From Salinispora vitiensis (GTDB lineage Bacteria > Actinomycetota > Actinomycetes > Mycobacteriales > Micromonosporaceae): a DNA stretch of 64,000 bases. Where the stretch lies: positions 4,533,901 to 4,597,900 of the forward strand of contig NZ_KB900388.1 of assembly GCF_000378825.1 (NCBI RefSeq), given 5' to 3'. The notes beneath the pieces are model-generated. The model did no database searches, was not told where the DNA came from, and worked only from the letters and a program-made list of their open reading frames with translations. Shown here piece after piece: positions 8,236 through 17,073 of the stretch. Numbering within the stretch: position 1 is the first letter of the stretch; every line of letters begins with the position of its first letter. The position numbers and the translations under genes are program-made.

Positions 8236-8514
8236 CCGACCGCACCATTGTGCGAACCGGTGGTTCTTTCGAGGTGCCCTCGTCCGTTTCGGGCGGGGGC
8301 ATTGTCGTGTCGTTGGGGATCTTGAACACGGGTACGACTCCCTGGTCGGTGAGTTGGACTTCGGCGATGAGAGCCTCGATGGCGGCCTTGCGCTCGGTGG
8401 TGGTGCCGCTGGCCATGATGGTGGCCAGGTGGTCGCGGATGCGGGCGACGGTGCCAGGCGGCGGGGGCGCGGGCTGCGACGCCAAACCGGCATCGAGTTC
8501 GGTATGCCGGGCCT
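8236..8514 (-). pseudogene. Serine site-specific recombinase, 3' remnant
   Basis: On the minus strand this stretch encodes the C-terminal end typical of actinomycete large serine recombinases: the ARIRDHLATIMASG segment, ERKAAIEALIAEVQLTDQG, PVFKIP and a final VRSVEPRGLEPLTP that reads into tRNA-Ala. The N-terminal catalytic resolvase domain and zinc domain are missing; the gene breaks exactly at the left end of the IS256-family element at 8515. Integrases whose 3' end overlaps a tRNA attachment core are known. It marks a former integrative element at tRNA-Ala, now destroyed. Confidence 0.75.
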
Positions 8515-9905
8515 GGGACTGCGTAGATTTCCGTGTTTGACCTGGGTGTGGTCCGTTGGACAGGACGTTGATCCTGTCCAGGAAGGACCACGTCATGGCA
8601 GACAAGAAGAGCGTTGTTCAGCTTCCGCAGCCGTCGGCGGCGGAGGTGGAGTTCGCGCAGCAGCTGGTTGAGCGGGCCAAGGCCGATGGAGTGTCGTTGG
8701 TCGGTCCGGGTGGGCTCCTCGCGGGGATCACCCGCACCGTCCTTGAATCAGCGCTCGACGCCGAACTGGATGCCCACCTCGACGAGGTCGGCGTCGACGA
8801 GGCGTCGGGCCGGCGGGCCAACGTGCGTAACGGGCATGGGGCGAAGACGGTGCGGACCGAGGTCGGGCCGGTACGGATCCAGGTCCCTCGGGACCGGGCG
8901 GGGTCGTTCGCCCCGCGGATCGTCCCGAAGCACGTCCGCAGGTTGGACGGGTTCAACGAGGCGATCCTGTCGCTGTATGCCAAAGGCCTGACGACCGGGG
9001 AGATCTCCGCGCATCTGGCGGATGTGTATGACGCCGACGTGTCCCGGGAGTTGATCAGCCGGGTCACCGACAGCGTGCTGGAGGAGATGGAAGCGTGGCG
9101 GCAACGGCCCCTGGACCGGGTCTATCCGGTGGTGTTCATCGACGCCCTCGTGATGAAGATTCGCCAGGGGCAGGTCGCGAACCGGCCCGTCTACGTCGTG
9201 GTCGGAATCAGCCTCGACGGGGAACGCGACGTTCTGGGTATGTGGGCCGGCACCGGCGGTGAGGGCGCCAAGCAGTGGGCCGGCTACCTCACCGAGCTAC
9301 GTAACCGGGGTGTCGCCGACGTGTTCATGGTCTGCTCCGACGGCCTCAAGGGCATGACCGACGCCATTGAGCAGGTCTGGCCGCAGGCGGTGCACCAGCA
9401 ATGCGTCGTGCACCTCGTACGGGCGTCACTGCGGTACACGAATCGAAAGGACTGGCAGAAGATCACCCCGGCGTTGCGGGAGATCTACACCGCCCCGACC
9501 GTCGCGGCCGCTGAGGCCCGGTTCGAGGCGTTCGCCGTCGAGTTCGGCGACCGCTACCCGGCCGTGATCCGGCTCTGGCGCACCTCCTGGCCGCAGTTCG
9601 TGCCGTTCTTGGACTACGACCACGAGGTCCGCAAGGTCCTCTACACCACCAACATCATCGAGAGCCTGAACGCCCGGTTCCGGCAGGCCGCCCGCCGGCG
9701 GGGGCACTTCCCGACCGAGCAGGCCGCGATGAAGGTGCTCTATCTCGTCGTCCAGCAGAAACGTAAGGGCGGCGGCAGTATCACCGGCCGGGTCTACGGT
9801 TGGGCCAAGGCCCTCAACGCCCTGATCCTCGCCTACGGCGACCGGATCACCATCTAACAACCTCGATCACACCCAACGGCCAAACACGGAAAACGCCACA
9901 CTCCC
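8515..9905 (+). mobile_element. IS256-family insertion sequence, 1391 bp
   Basis: The element holds one transposase gene between imperfect terminal inverted repeats of 28 bp (8515-8542 and 9878-9905, 22 matches by eye); the left end starts GGGACTGCG and the right end, on the minus strand, GGGAGTGTGG. Both share TTTCCGTGTTTG. The eight bases flanking each end (CCGGGCCT and GACTGACC) do not match, so no target duplication remains. The left neighbour is a cut recombinase and the right neighbour a cut glycosyltransferase, so a deletion or recombination followed insertion. Confidence 0.85.
8595..9857 (+). CDS. IS256-family transposase
   Basis: The 420-residue DDE transposase (Transposase_mut family) appears intact. 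The first Asp is in VVFIDALVMKI, the second in CSDGLKGM, followed by the family's HQQCVVHLVR zinc-like element, and the catalytic Glu is in TTNIIESLNARFR. ATG 8595 has AAGGA at a good distance; the frame is open upstream but without family similarity. It should be able to move the element. Confidence 0.95.
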   Translation: MADKKSVVQLPQPSAAEVEFAQQLVERAKADGVSLVGPGGLLAGITRTVLESALDAELDAHLDEVGVDEASGRRANVRNGHGAKTVRTEVGPVRIQVPRDRAGSFAPRIVPKHVRRLDGFNEAILSLYAKGLTTGEISAHLADVYDADVSRELISRVTDSVLEEMEAWRQRPLDRVYPVVFIDALVMKIRQGQVANRPVYVVVGISLDGERDVLGMWAGTGGEGAKQWAGYLTELRNRGVADVFMVCSDGLKGMTDAIEQVWPQAVHQQCVVHLVRASLRYTNRKDWQKITPALREIYTAPTVAAAEARFEAFAVEFGDRYPAVIRLWRTSWPQFVPFLDYDHEVRKVLYTTNIIESLNARFRQAARRRGHFPTEQAAMKVLYLVVQQKRKGGGSITGRVYGWAKALNALILAYGDRITI

Positions 9906-10818
9906 GACTGACCAGCCGCATGTTGGCGGGCACCCGGATGCGCCGTGCGCGGTCCCGGTCGGGCATCGTGGCGACGACCTCGACGTCGAGGTCGGCGAGC
10001 GCGTCGAAGACACCCTGTGACCCGACGGCCAGCCCGTCGAGCGACTCGTCGCTGAAACCCATCGTGATCGCCACCCGTGGCCGCTCGGGAGCGGCGCGCA
10101 ACCACCGGGGCAGCTCGGAGCCGCCTCCGAAGGGCGCGAACCGCATCGGCAGCCGGGGCAGCTCGGAATCCAGGCTCAGCGACGCCGGGAACTGGTCGAC
10201 GGTCAGGTCCCCGGTCGCCAGGTCCTCCGTGTGCGGCACACCGTGCATCCGCGCGTAGCCGGCGAGCCAGTCGCCCATCGGGTCGGCACGGTCGGCCGGC
10301 TCCTGCTCCATCATGCGCCGCAGGTACTGCACCCGGGACACCCCGAAGTCCTCGTACCCGACGAGCATCCGCACGTGCGCCGCGCCGCACGCCTTCGCGG
10401 CGATCCCACCGGCATGGACCGACGCCTCCCAGAGCACCAGCTGCGGTTGCCAGGACCGGGCATACCCGACGAGATCGCGGAAGAGGGAGAAGTTGACCAC
10501 CCGGTAGTACTGCCGGACCATGTATTCCATGCCGTCGCGCAGGTCGTCCCAGGCGACGGTACGAGGCGGGTCCGGCAGGTTCGCCACGTAGTCGGGTTCC
10601 GCCTGGGCGCCGGGGTGATCCTGGCCGTCCGCCGCCGACCCGAAGACGACCGTCCGGCCCGCCGGCACGGCGGTCAGCCCGGACCGCGCCACCTCCTCGG
10701 CGAACTCCGGATGGCTCGCCACCCGCACCTCGTGGCCGGCCGCCCGCAGTGCCCAGGCCAGCGGGGCCATCAGCAGGAAGTGGGTCCTGTATGGACCCGT
10801 CACGCACAGCACCCGCAC
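9906..10818 (-). pseudogene. EryCIII/DesVII-type glycosyltransferase, C-terminus removed by IS
   Basis: The gene encodes the first 300 or so residues of a GT1-fold (GT-B) antibiotic-type glycosyltransferase: VLCVTGPYRTHFLLMAPLAW, HEVRVASHPEF, and the linker PRVAITMGFS. Family members have about 420 residues; here the protein matches up to PANMRLV and then runs into the IS inverted repeat. The lost part holds the HHGGAGT-type nucleotide-sugar binding motif, so activity is unlikely. GTG 10818 has GGGAGGGAG upstream. With the nearby epimerase fragment, it suggests the remains of a deoxysugar-glycosylation locus. Confidence 0.8.
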
Positions 10819-10995
10819 GATCTGCTCCCTCCCGAGCGGCACACGTCACGCACGTTCTACCGGTTGGCCGGTGCCGAGTCCATCGGCGAGATCGGGTGTC
10901 CGTGACGGCCGGTTCCACCTCGGGCGGATACCCGGGCTGGCTCTCTCGTTAAGGTGATGAGCCAGCGCAGGTCTCACGAACGGAGTATTTTGTCG

Positions 10996-11706
10996 ATGAG
11001 TAGTCGGACCGGTGGCACGAACGACACACCCGGACACCAGCCGGTGATGCTCGGCCCGACCACCGGCGACCTGGTTTCGCTCTTCATCCTCGCGCCGGTC
11101 GTGTGCATGGCCCTCGGGCTGGGACTGCCCTGGATCGCCAGGTGGGCCGCCGATCTGCCGTGGGCCCCGTTCCAGGGTCCGCTCAAGATCGTCGCGTCGT
11201 TGGACCTCCGATGGGGTGCGTTGATCGGTCTGGTCGCGGGGCTCGGCATCGGTGTCGCGCTCGCCGTCGTGACGGTCCGCGACGCCCTGCGGGTGACGGT
11301 TGCCTCCGACGCGGTGACCATCGAGAAGAGCGGCACGTCGCGGCAGGTCGCGCGGCCGGCGGTGAGCGCGGTGTTCCTCGACGGCAAGCGTCTCGTGGTC
11401 ATCGACAACGCCTCGCGGGAGATCGTCCGCGACGAGGTGGACGCCAAGCGCGACCGGATCGAGCAGGCCTTCCGGCAGCACGAGTATCCGTGGCAGAAGG
11501 ACGATCCGTACGCCGACGCCTTCCAGCGCTGGGTGCCCGGCACACCGGACCTGCCCGGCGCGGTCGACACGATCTTCGTGGCCCGGGAGAAGGCGTTGCG
11601 CGAGAACGACACCGAGGATGCCGACGACCTGCGCGCGGAACTGGTGAAGAAGGGCTACGTCGTGCGCGACCAGAAGGCACGGCAGTACTGGCGTTCGCTG
11701 CACTGA
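10996..11706 (+). CDS. YqeB-like membrane protein
   Basis: A 236-residue protein with two transmembrane helices (about residues 25-45 and 70-95) followed by a bacterial PH-like beta domain (VTVASDAVTIEKSG, AVFLDGKRLVVID) and a basic, charged C-terminal helical region. The layout resembles Bacillus YqeB; function unknown. ATG 10996 has GGAG ten bases upstream; an earlier in-frame start at 10957 adds a charged tail without support. It is convergent with the epimerase remnant. Confidence 0.75.
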   Translation: MSSRTGGTNDTPGHQPVMLGPTTGDLVSLFILAPVVCMALGLGLPWIARWAADLPWAPFQGPLKIVASLDLRWGALIGLVAGLGIGVALAVVTVRDALRVTVASDAVTIEKSGTSRQVARPAVSAVFLDGKRLVVIDNASREIVRDEVDAKRDRIEQAFRQHEYPWQKDDPYADAFQRWVPGTPDLPGAVDTIFVAREKALRENDTEDADDLRAELVKKGYVVRDQKARQYWRSLH

Positions 11707-11734
11707 ACGACCCGGAGGCCGGACCGGGACATCG

Positions 11735-12193
11735 TCAACGCGCCCCCGGGCCGACGGAGCCCACCTCGATCTCCCGGCACACCCGGTAGTCGGGCAGCAG
11801 GCCGGCGGCCCGGAGCTGCGCCAGGTCCGGAGCGGCACGGTCGCGTTCGGACAGCAGTGCCTCGTACCCCTCGGGCAGCGGAAGGCCGAGCGAGGGATCA
11901 CCGACGTTGGCCGCGAGTTCCTCGGTCGGCGAGTACGGCTGGGAGAGCAGGTAGGACACGACCGTGTCGTCCTCCAGCGCCACGAACCCGTGGCCGACAC
12001 CGACCGGCAGGTACATCGAGCGGAACGTCTGCGGATCGATGATCACGCTGTCCCAGCGTCCGAACGTGGGCGATCCCACGCGCAGGTCGACCACGATGTC
12101 GAGGGCACGGCCCCGGACGCAGCAGGTGTACTTCGCCGACCCGGGCGGGGTGCGGCGGAAGTGGATGCCACGGACGACGTCACGCCGTGACGT
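11735..12193 (-). pseudogene. dTDP-4-keto-6-deoxyhexose 3,5-epimerase (RmlC), N-terminus missing
   Basis: The reading frame matches RmlC-type cupin epimerases from VVRGIHF onwards, including the catalytic His of the RGIHF motif, the conserved Lys in SAKYTCCVRG, VVDLRVGSPTFGRW, and the LPVGVGHGFVALEDD strand. A complete enzyme has about 55-60 residues before RGIHF; here the frame instead enters the 3' end of a hydrolase gene. The break lies in the palindrome at 12177-12193. With no proper start or ribosome binding site it is probably not functional. Confidence 0.75.
12177..12193. repeat. 17-bp palindrome at a gene junction
   Basis: ACGTCACGCCGTGACGT is a perfect palindrome with eight-base arms around one C. 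It holds the last codons and stop of the truncated hydrolase and the first codons of recognisable epimerase, so it marks the joint between the two gene fragments. Confidence 0.8.
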
Positions 12194-12725
12194 AGTCCTC
12201 GCCGGATTCGGCGATCCACTCGGCGATGTCATCGGTACTGACCCGGTCGGTCAATTCGTCGACCAGCGTCGGGTACTCCGGCGGTGGCGGCACCGTCACT
12301 CGTCTGGTGGCGATAGCGCCGAACTTGTCGCCGTCGATTCGTGCGCCAAGCACCGCGGCAGCGGTGTAGCCGCCGAGCGAGAAGCCGGCGACGCCAACGG
12401 GACCACCGTCGGCGAAGTGGTCCAGCACCACCGAAAGGTCCAGGGGACGGTCCCACCACCTCGCGAAGGCTTCGGCATGGTAGCCACCACGATGGCTGTT
12501 GCCGTGATGGTCGACGCCGATCACCCGCAGGCCAGCCGAGGCCAGTGGCTCGGCCAGCCAAGACAGGTCGAGTGCGCAACCGCCGGTTCCGTGCGAGAGC
12601 AGGACGGCGCCACCGGTCGCCGCTGCGGCTGCCGGCCACACGTAGGTCACGACTGGCCGTGGGCCGTTCGTACCCCAGGCTCCTCGTCGGGGATCTGTCA
12701 GCACGCGGACGTCCGGTGAGGCCAT
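12180..12725 (-). pseudogene. Alpha/beta hydrolase, 3' end missing
   Basis: A 181-residue fragment of a dienelactone/PAF-acetylhydrolase-like serine hydrolase. It has the oxyanion segment LLSHGTGG, HHGNSHRGGY and the nucleophile elbow GFSLGG. Members of this family normally have more than 300 residues; the region after DYVTA, which should carry the catalytic Asp and His, is gone and a stop follows at the palindrome. ATG 12725 is the likely start, in line with ASPDVRVLTDP. Probably inactive. Confidence 0.7.
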
Positions 12726-12837
12726 ATCGAAACTATGGCAGGGTCCCGCCACCGCCCGGGTCCGCCGCTCAGGACGAGCTATCGGTGCGCGACTGCGGCG
12801 CCGCCTCTGGGATAGCGCCACAGCGACCTCATCGGAA

Positions 12838-13620
12838 TCAGTCGAAAGTCTTGGCGACCCGTGCATAAGGATCGGAAGAAACGCTCATCGACCCTCGGAA
12901 GGGGTCGTCCACCCGCTCGACAACGAATATCAGCAGGGAAATCATGGCCGCGGTCGCGGAGACCAACACCAGGGAGGCGTGCCGGGTCCGGGTCGGGATG
13001 AGGCAGGACAGGAAGATGATGAACACACCGCCGACCAGGAGCGTGAACCAGAGCGTCGGGGGGAGAGCGGCGGTGCTGAAGGTGCTTCGGATCTGGCGGG
13101 ATTTGCTCCAACCCTCGAACTCCGACTGGGCGAGGTCACTCAACTCCTGCTCCTTGTCAGAACTCGGGTTGAAATCCAGCAGGGTGCGCCAGATCCGCTC
13201 CTCGAGTTCGCGGTCTCCGTCCACCTCGTCGCCGCGTTGGTAGGTCGGCCACGCATCGTTGACCATGTAGTCGACGTACTCGTTCAACAGGCCCTGCAGC
13301 TCGCCTCGGGTGGGCTCCGGGTACTCGGACACCACGTTGTGTAGCGCCTTCAGGTCCGCCGCCTCCGTTGCGACCGCCGCGCCAGCCTGCGAGTACGTCC
13401 CGTACACGGTCAGGGCGGTCAGGACGAGCAGGAGCGCGTAGAGGGTGCCGGTGACCGAGGTCGTGTGGGTGATGAGGTCCAACCACTTCGGTTCAGCACC
13501 GGACAAGCGCTTGGCTCGGCCTCGCAGGAGCCAGATGCCCAGCACGCCAACAAGGCAGAATACTGCCAAGAATATGAGGAAAATGAGCCAACCTGGCGCA
13601 AGATGGTTCCAGCTCCACAC
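12838..13620 (-). CDS. DUF4239-type membrane protein
   Basis: A 260-residue membrane protein: two helices in the N-terminal quarter (about 10-30 and 55-75), a soluble stretch with a long helix (STYSQAGAAVATEAADL region, then GELQGLLNEYVDYM), and two C-terminal helices (about 185-235). This pattern matches DUF4239 proteins; function unknown. GTG 13620 has AGGGAG eight bases upstream. The 240 bases before it hold no visible gene. Confidence 0.8.
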   Translation of the reverse strand: MWSWNHLAPGWLIFLIFLAVFCLVGVLGIWLLRGRAKRLSGAEPKWLDLITHTTSVTGTLYALLLVLTALTVYGTYSQAGAAVATEAADLKALHNVVSEYPEPTRGELQGLLNEYVDYMVNDAWPTYQRGDEVDGDRELEERIWRTLLDFNPSSDKEQELSDLAQSEFEGWSKSRQIRSTFSTAALPPTLWFTLLVGGVFIIFLSCLIPTRTRHASLVLVSATAAMISLLIFVVERVDDPFRGSMSVSSDPYARVAKTFD

Positions 13621-13868
13621 GTGGCCACTCCCTGTCGCGAATACGAACCCCTCGAAGATTCACTCAGAACCTTCGCCTAATGCGCGCCACAGCAGCCGGC
13701 TTCCGGTAACTACCTGAAAAGGAGGTAGACGGAGGAGGTCGACGGCCAGCCGCCGTCTGGCGAGCGTAGGATCGGCATTCGGCGAGAGCAAGGACGTGAC
13801 CCGGTTACCGCTGGGCCGCGCGAGTCGCAGGGTGATAGCGCACCAGGGCATGGCCGGTGCGACACCAT

Positions 13869-14072
13869 TCACCGCTGCGGGAAACCAGCTTTCGTCTCTG
13901 CCAGGAAGTTCGTCCAGGCGGAACGGCCGAAGACGAGGGCCGGACCCTTCGGGTCCTTACTGTCCCGGCACGCCACCGCAGCATCGAGCGCAGCGACTTC
14001 GACACACTGACCATTGGCGCTGGAACGGCTGCTCTTCTTCCAGGTTGCGTTGTTGAGGTAGCGGCGGATCAC
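13869..14072 (-). CDS. DUF397 protein
   Basis: A 67-residue protein of the DUF397 family, seen in WKKSSRSSANGQCVEVA, CRDSKDPKGPALVF and WTNFLAETK. In actinomycetes DUF397 genes commonly follow an XRE/DUF5753 regulator, and that is so here: its GTG start overlaps the regulator stop by four bases, so the two are translationally coupled. The pair is thought to act like a toxin-antitoxin or developmental switch; this is known for few members and is inference here. Confidence 0.9.
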   Translation of the reverse strand: MIRRYLNNATWKKSSRSSANGQCVEVAALDAAVACRDSKDPKGPALVFGRSAWTNFLAETKAGFPQR

Positions 14073-14956
14073 CCCGCACCACCTTTCTCTTTGATCTTGT
14101 GAATCTGGGCCTCGATCGCCTTGATTGAGCTGGTTGGGTCGAGTGCTGTGGCTTGCAGATGCTCGAAGGTCGTGGTGAAGCGACGAACATCGGCTTCGTG
14201 TTCAAGGAACAGGTCGCCGGCCATGCTGTCGATGTACACCAGGGCGGGATCGGCTGGGTTGGGAAAGTCCATGATCACGAATGACCCCGGCATGCCGGCA
14301 TGCGCACCGCTGTCGAATGGGATGACCTGGAGGGTGATGTGCGGCTGGGTTGCCGCCTCCGCCAACACCTCCAGTTGTTCGGCGGTGACCTTGGCGCTAC
14401 CTACCTGACGGTGTAGCACCGCTTCATCGACGATCGTCCAGAGCCGGATCGAGTCCTTCTTGCGTAGCGACTCCTGGCGCCGGATCCGTGCCTCAATCCG
14501 GGCGTGGATGTCCTCTTCGGTCGCCAGTGGCAGGCCGGCTTTGATGACCGCGCGGGCGTAGTCCTGGGTCTGGAGCAGGCCCGGTACGAACAGGGACTCG
14601 TAGTTGTGGACCGAGCGGGCTTCAGTCTCGAAGCTGATGTAGGTGGTGTACAGCTCGGGCAGCTCCGACTCGTACGTCTGGAGCCAGCCCAGTTGGGTGG
14701 CCTGCTGGGACAGGGCGATGAGTTCGCCGCGCTGGTCTTCATCGGTGATGCCGTACGTGTCGAGCATCGCCATCAGGGTGCGCCGTTGCGGGCGGACCCG
14801 GGCCGTCTCGATGCGGTAGAGGGTGGCGGGGTTGATGCTGGTCTGTTCGCTGACCTCTTCGCGAGTGAGGTCAGCTTCGGTGCGGAGTCGGCGTAGTTCT
14901 GCCGCGAGCCGCCGGAGACGCACGGTGGGTGGCTGTCGTCGAGCTGACAACTCCAT
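14069..14956 (-). CDS. XRE-family regulator with DUF5753 domain
   Basis: The 295-residue protein has an N-terminal helix-turn-helix (LRRLRTEADLTREEVSEQT, then TLYRIETARVRPQ, about residues 15-75) and a DUF5753 domain (about 105-285: ESLFVPGLLQTQDYAR, ITLQVIPFDSGAHAGMPG, VYIDSM, DVRRFTTTFEHLQ). It is coupled to DUF397 downstream. ATG 14956 has GAAGGGAC upstream. The 294 bases on the other side (14957-15250) are more AT-rich than the average and contain TTGCAT and TATATG boxes but no gene that can be recognised. Confidence 0.92.
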   Translation of the reverse strand: MELSARRQPPTVRLRRLAAELRRLRTEADLTREEVSEQTSINPATLYRIETARVRPQRRTLMAMLDTYGITDEDQRGELIALSQQATQLGWLQTYESELPELYTTYISFETEARSVHNYESLFVPGLLQTQDYARAVIKAGLPLATEEDIHARIEARIRRQESLRKKDSIRLWTIVDEAVLHRQVGSAKVTAEQLEVLAEAATQPHITLQVIPFDSGAHAGMPGSFVIMDFPNPADPALVYIDSMAGDLFLEHEADVRRFTTTFEHLQATALDPTSSIKAIEAQIHKIKEKGGAG

Positions 14957-15250
14957 GTCCCTTCACTCCTGTCGTAGCTCAGAGTGTGCCTGTGATGCGC
15001 ATGCAATGTCCACCCGTGCTCTGTAGGTGACCTGAATGCGGAAGCAACCCTTGCATTCCTGCTGCTACGTAGGCAATATATGCATCAGCATCTCAGGCTG
15101 AGGCGGTCGATGGAAGCCGCGTAATCGGCGATGGGTTCGCGCTCCCAGGGGCCCGTCGTCGGATCGGCCTCGGACGCCTCTCGGCGGAACGCAGCCCGTC
15201 ACCCGAAGCGAGCTGCATCCTGCGGGAGGCCGAGTCAGGGAGGCAACGCA

Positions 15251-15492
15251 GTGGTTCCGTCCCTTGTCCTGGCCGCGGTAGCAGTGCTCGGGTTCGCCGC
15301 CGGGCTGTTCCTTTCAAGGTCAAGTCACGCTGGTGTCGACGGTACGGCTCGGCACTGAACTGCCCCGACTGCGGCAGCCGCAGGTCACGCCCCCCACCCG
15401 GGCTGAACCCGATGGACGAGCGGGTGGTGACCAACGCACCGACCAGCTCCCAAGCCCGACCAGATCCCGTGTCCGAACGCGCCCGGAGGTAA
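15251..15492 (+). pseudogene. Small membrane/zinc-ribbon gene with a frameshift
   Basis: GTG 15251, eight bases behind AGGGAGG, starts a hydrophobic helix (VVPSLVLAAVAVLGFAAGLF) that then stops at 15358. From about 15310 the -1 frame continues with FKVKSRWCRRYGS and LNCPDCGSRRSR, a basic segment with CPDC typical of a zinc ribbon, and ends with TAA at 15490-15492. Membrane helix followed by a basic Cys-containing tail makes a natural protein, so one base seems lost near 15310. A sequencing error would look the same. Confidence 0.55.
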
Positions 15493-15496
15493 CAAC

Positions 15497-15877
15497 GTGA
15501 GCCTGCCCAACGTCGCTGCTGTGTTGAGATGCCTGCATATCTCCGTCCAACAACAGCAGGAAATGGCCAAGGCTGTCATCCACGACCCTGAGAAGGTCCG
15601 AGCCGAATTTCGCTCCCTGACGGTGGGGGTCATTAACCCCCTGGTCAACCGTGCTCTGGGAAACTGCGCCCGGGGGATCAAGCTCCGCGCCGGAGCGTGG
15701 CTCCTCGCCCAGGCCGGCGGAAGCCTCACCGAGTGCGTCCGCGTAATCGGCGTCTGCCTTCCGCAGCAGCCCGCCGATGGTGAGCGAAAACCCGAGCCGT
15801 CTCCTGACGAGCGAGGCGACAGACCCAACCGTCGACGCAACCAGCGTCTATCCTCATTCGACCAGTCGAGTCGATGA
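15497..15877 (+). CDS. Hypothetical protein
   Basis: A 126-residue protein without a recognised family. The N-terminal 85 residues could be helical (VAAVLRCLHISVQQQQEMAK, then VNRALGNCARGIKLRAGAW); the C-terminus is basic and probably disordered. GTG 15497 has GGAGG at 15485-15489, inside the end of the preceding frameshifted gene, so the two may be one operon. The 200 bases after it show nothing coding that I can support. Confidence 0.45.
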   Translation: MSLPNVAAVLRCLHISVQQQQEMAKAVIHDPEKVRAEFRSLTVGVINPLVNRALGNCARGIKLRAGAWLLAQAGGSLTECVRVIGVCLPQQPADGERKPEPSPDERGDRPNRRRNQRLSSFDQSSR

Positions 15878-16078
15878 CCCGGAGCGCGCCCTGGCTGAGG
15901 AGGCCAGCCGGTAAAGCCACCCTGTTGATCGTCCAACTGGCCGGGGCGATGCCGGTGGCTGGCAGTGGTCAGCCACCGGTTCGCGACCCCCACGAGGTGC
16001 TTTCCGACGAAGTCCTCGGGCTGCCGGAGGTCGTCTACGCCTCCCTCGAGGGAGTTTCGGTGTTCGTCGAGCTCGGTG

Positions 16079-16339
16079 TCAGAGGACGGCGTTGTACTTC
16101 TCGGTCTGCGCGACGGCGGCCTGGATCAGGCCGGCGCCCTCACCGAACTTCTGCTTGGCGGCGGTGAGCTTGCCGATGGCGCCCATGACGGCGGGCTGCT
16201 GGGTGCCGGCCGCGAGGGCCTGGAGTACGGCGATGGCCTTGTCGACCTGGGCGTTGACGCCCGCGAGCTGGGCGAGGGCCTTGTCCGCTTCGGTCTTGCC
16301 GTGGGCCAGGCCCGCCTTGATGTCTCCGATGGTGGCCAT
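16079..16339 (-). CDS. Small helical protein of the FtsK module
   Basis: An 86-residue, almost wholly alpha-helical protein rich in Ala and Gln (MATIGDIKAGLAHG, ADKALAQLAGVNAQVDKAI, TAAKQKFGEGAGLIQAAV). Its size resembles WXG100 (EsxA-type) substrates but there is no WXG turn. ATG 16339 has a strong ribosome binding site (GGGAGGAAA). It is the last of three genes on the minus strand with an FtsK/SpoIIIE ATPase and a membrane protein, and could be their substrate or partner; that is inference. Confidence 0.75.
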   Translation of the reverse strand: MATIGDIKAGLAHGKTEADKALAQLAGVNAQVDKAIAVLQALAAGTQQPAVMGAIGKLTAAKQKFGEGAGLIQAAVAQTEKYNAVL

Positions 16340-16401
16340 TGACTTTCCTCCCTGGGTTGTGGGGTCCAACGCCCTGCCGTCGGTCGCAGGTGCGCCTGGT
16401 G

Positions 16402-17073
16402 TCAGCCGCGGGTCGCGGCGATGAAGATGAACCACAAGATCGGCATGCCGACAAAACAGATCACTCCGCCGACCTTCCTGGACCGGGTACCGCCACCCCC
16501 GAGGCGGGGCTGCCCGACGAGGCTGATGGTGAGATAACCGGCGAAGAAGGCGAGCGCGGGCAGCCCACACAGGGACCAGGGCACCAGGTGCAATGGGATG
16601 CGACCGAGGTCCTTGTCCGGGCTGAGGGCAAACATCAGCAGCGATGCGAAGGTGCCGACTATCGCCGCGATGGAGTAGACGAGGGCATTGCGGGCCAGCG
16701 GGGTGAACCCCGGCAACAACGGCGGCTGGGCTGCTCGCCGGTGGGCGTTCTCGGCGGCGGCGTCGGCGGCGTTCGCGGCGGTTGTCGCCCGCCGCAGCGC
16801 CTCGCCCGGGTCCGGGATGGGGCCGGGCGCGATCTGGCCGAACTGCGGGGCGGGCAGGCGCAGGGTGGCGGCGAGGTGGTGCAGGTGCTGCCGTTGCGCC
16901 GCCACCCGGTGGGTGAGCTGATCCACCGCGGCCTGCCCGTCGCGGCTCGCGGCGGCCTGCTGCTCGCCCCGGGAGCGTTCCTCCTTCAGCAGGGCGGACA
17001 GGCGGCGGGCGTGATCCGTGTAGGCGGCCCAGCCACCGTCGCGGGGCAGCGGAGTGTCCGGTTGCTCAGTCAT
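16402..17073 (-). CDS. Coiled-coil membrane protein of the FtsK module
   Basis: A 223-residue protein with an N-terminal soluble helical part likely to form a coiled coil (about 18-70), a Pro-rich linker (LPAPQFGQIAPGPIPDPG) and three transmembrane helices near the C-terminus (about 128-150, 160-182 and 200-220). No family was recognised. Its start overlaps the stop of the ATPase gene by four bases (ATGA), so both are made together; the small helical gene follows 62 bases later. Confidence 0.8.
   Translation of the reverse strand: MTEQPDTPLPRDGGWAAYTDHARRLSALLKEERSRGEQQAAASRDGQAAVDQLTHRVAAQRQHLHHLAATLRLPAPQFGQIAPGPIPDPGEALRRATTAANAADAAAENAHRRAAQPPLLPGFTPLARNALVYSIAAIVGTFASLLMFALSPDKDLGRIPLHLVPWSLCGLPALAFFAGYLTISLVGQPRLGGGGTRSRKVGGVICFVGMPILWFIFIAATRG

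Noticed and set aside
8507..9913. Target-site duplication of the IS256-family element
   Set aside because: Flanking octamers CCGGGCCT and GACTGACC do not match, also not when shifted by a few bases.
15878..16078. Plus-strand gene between the hypothetical protein and the FtsK module (frame 15874-16167)
   Set aside because: No ribosome binding site or family, and its 3' half is the antisense of the small helical protein gene.
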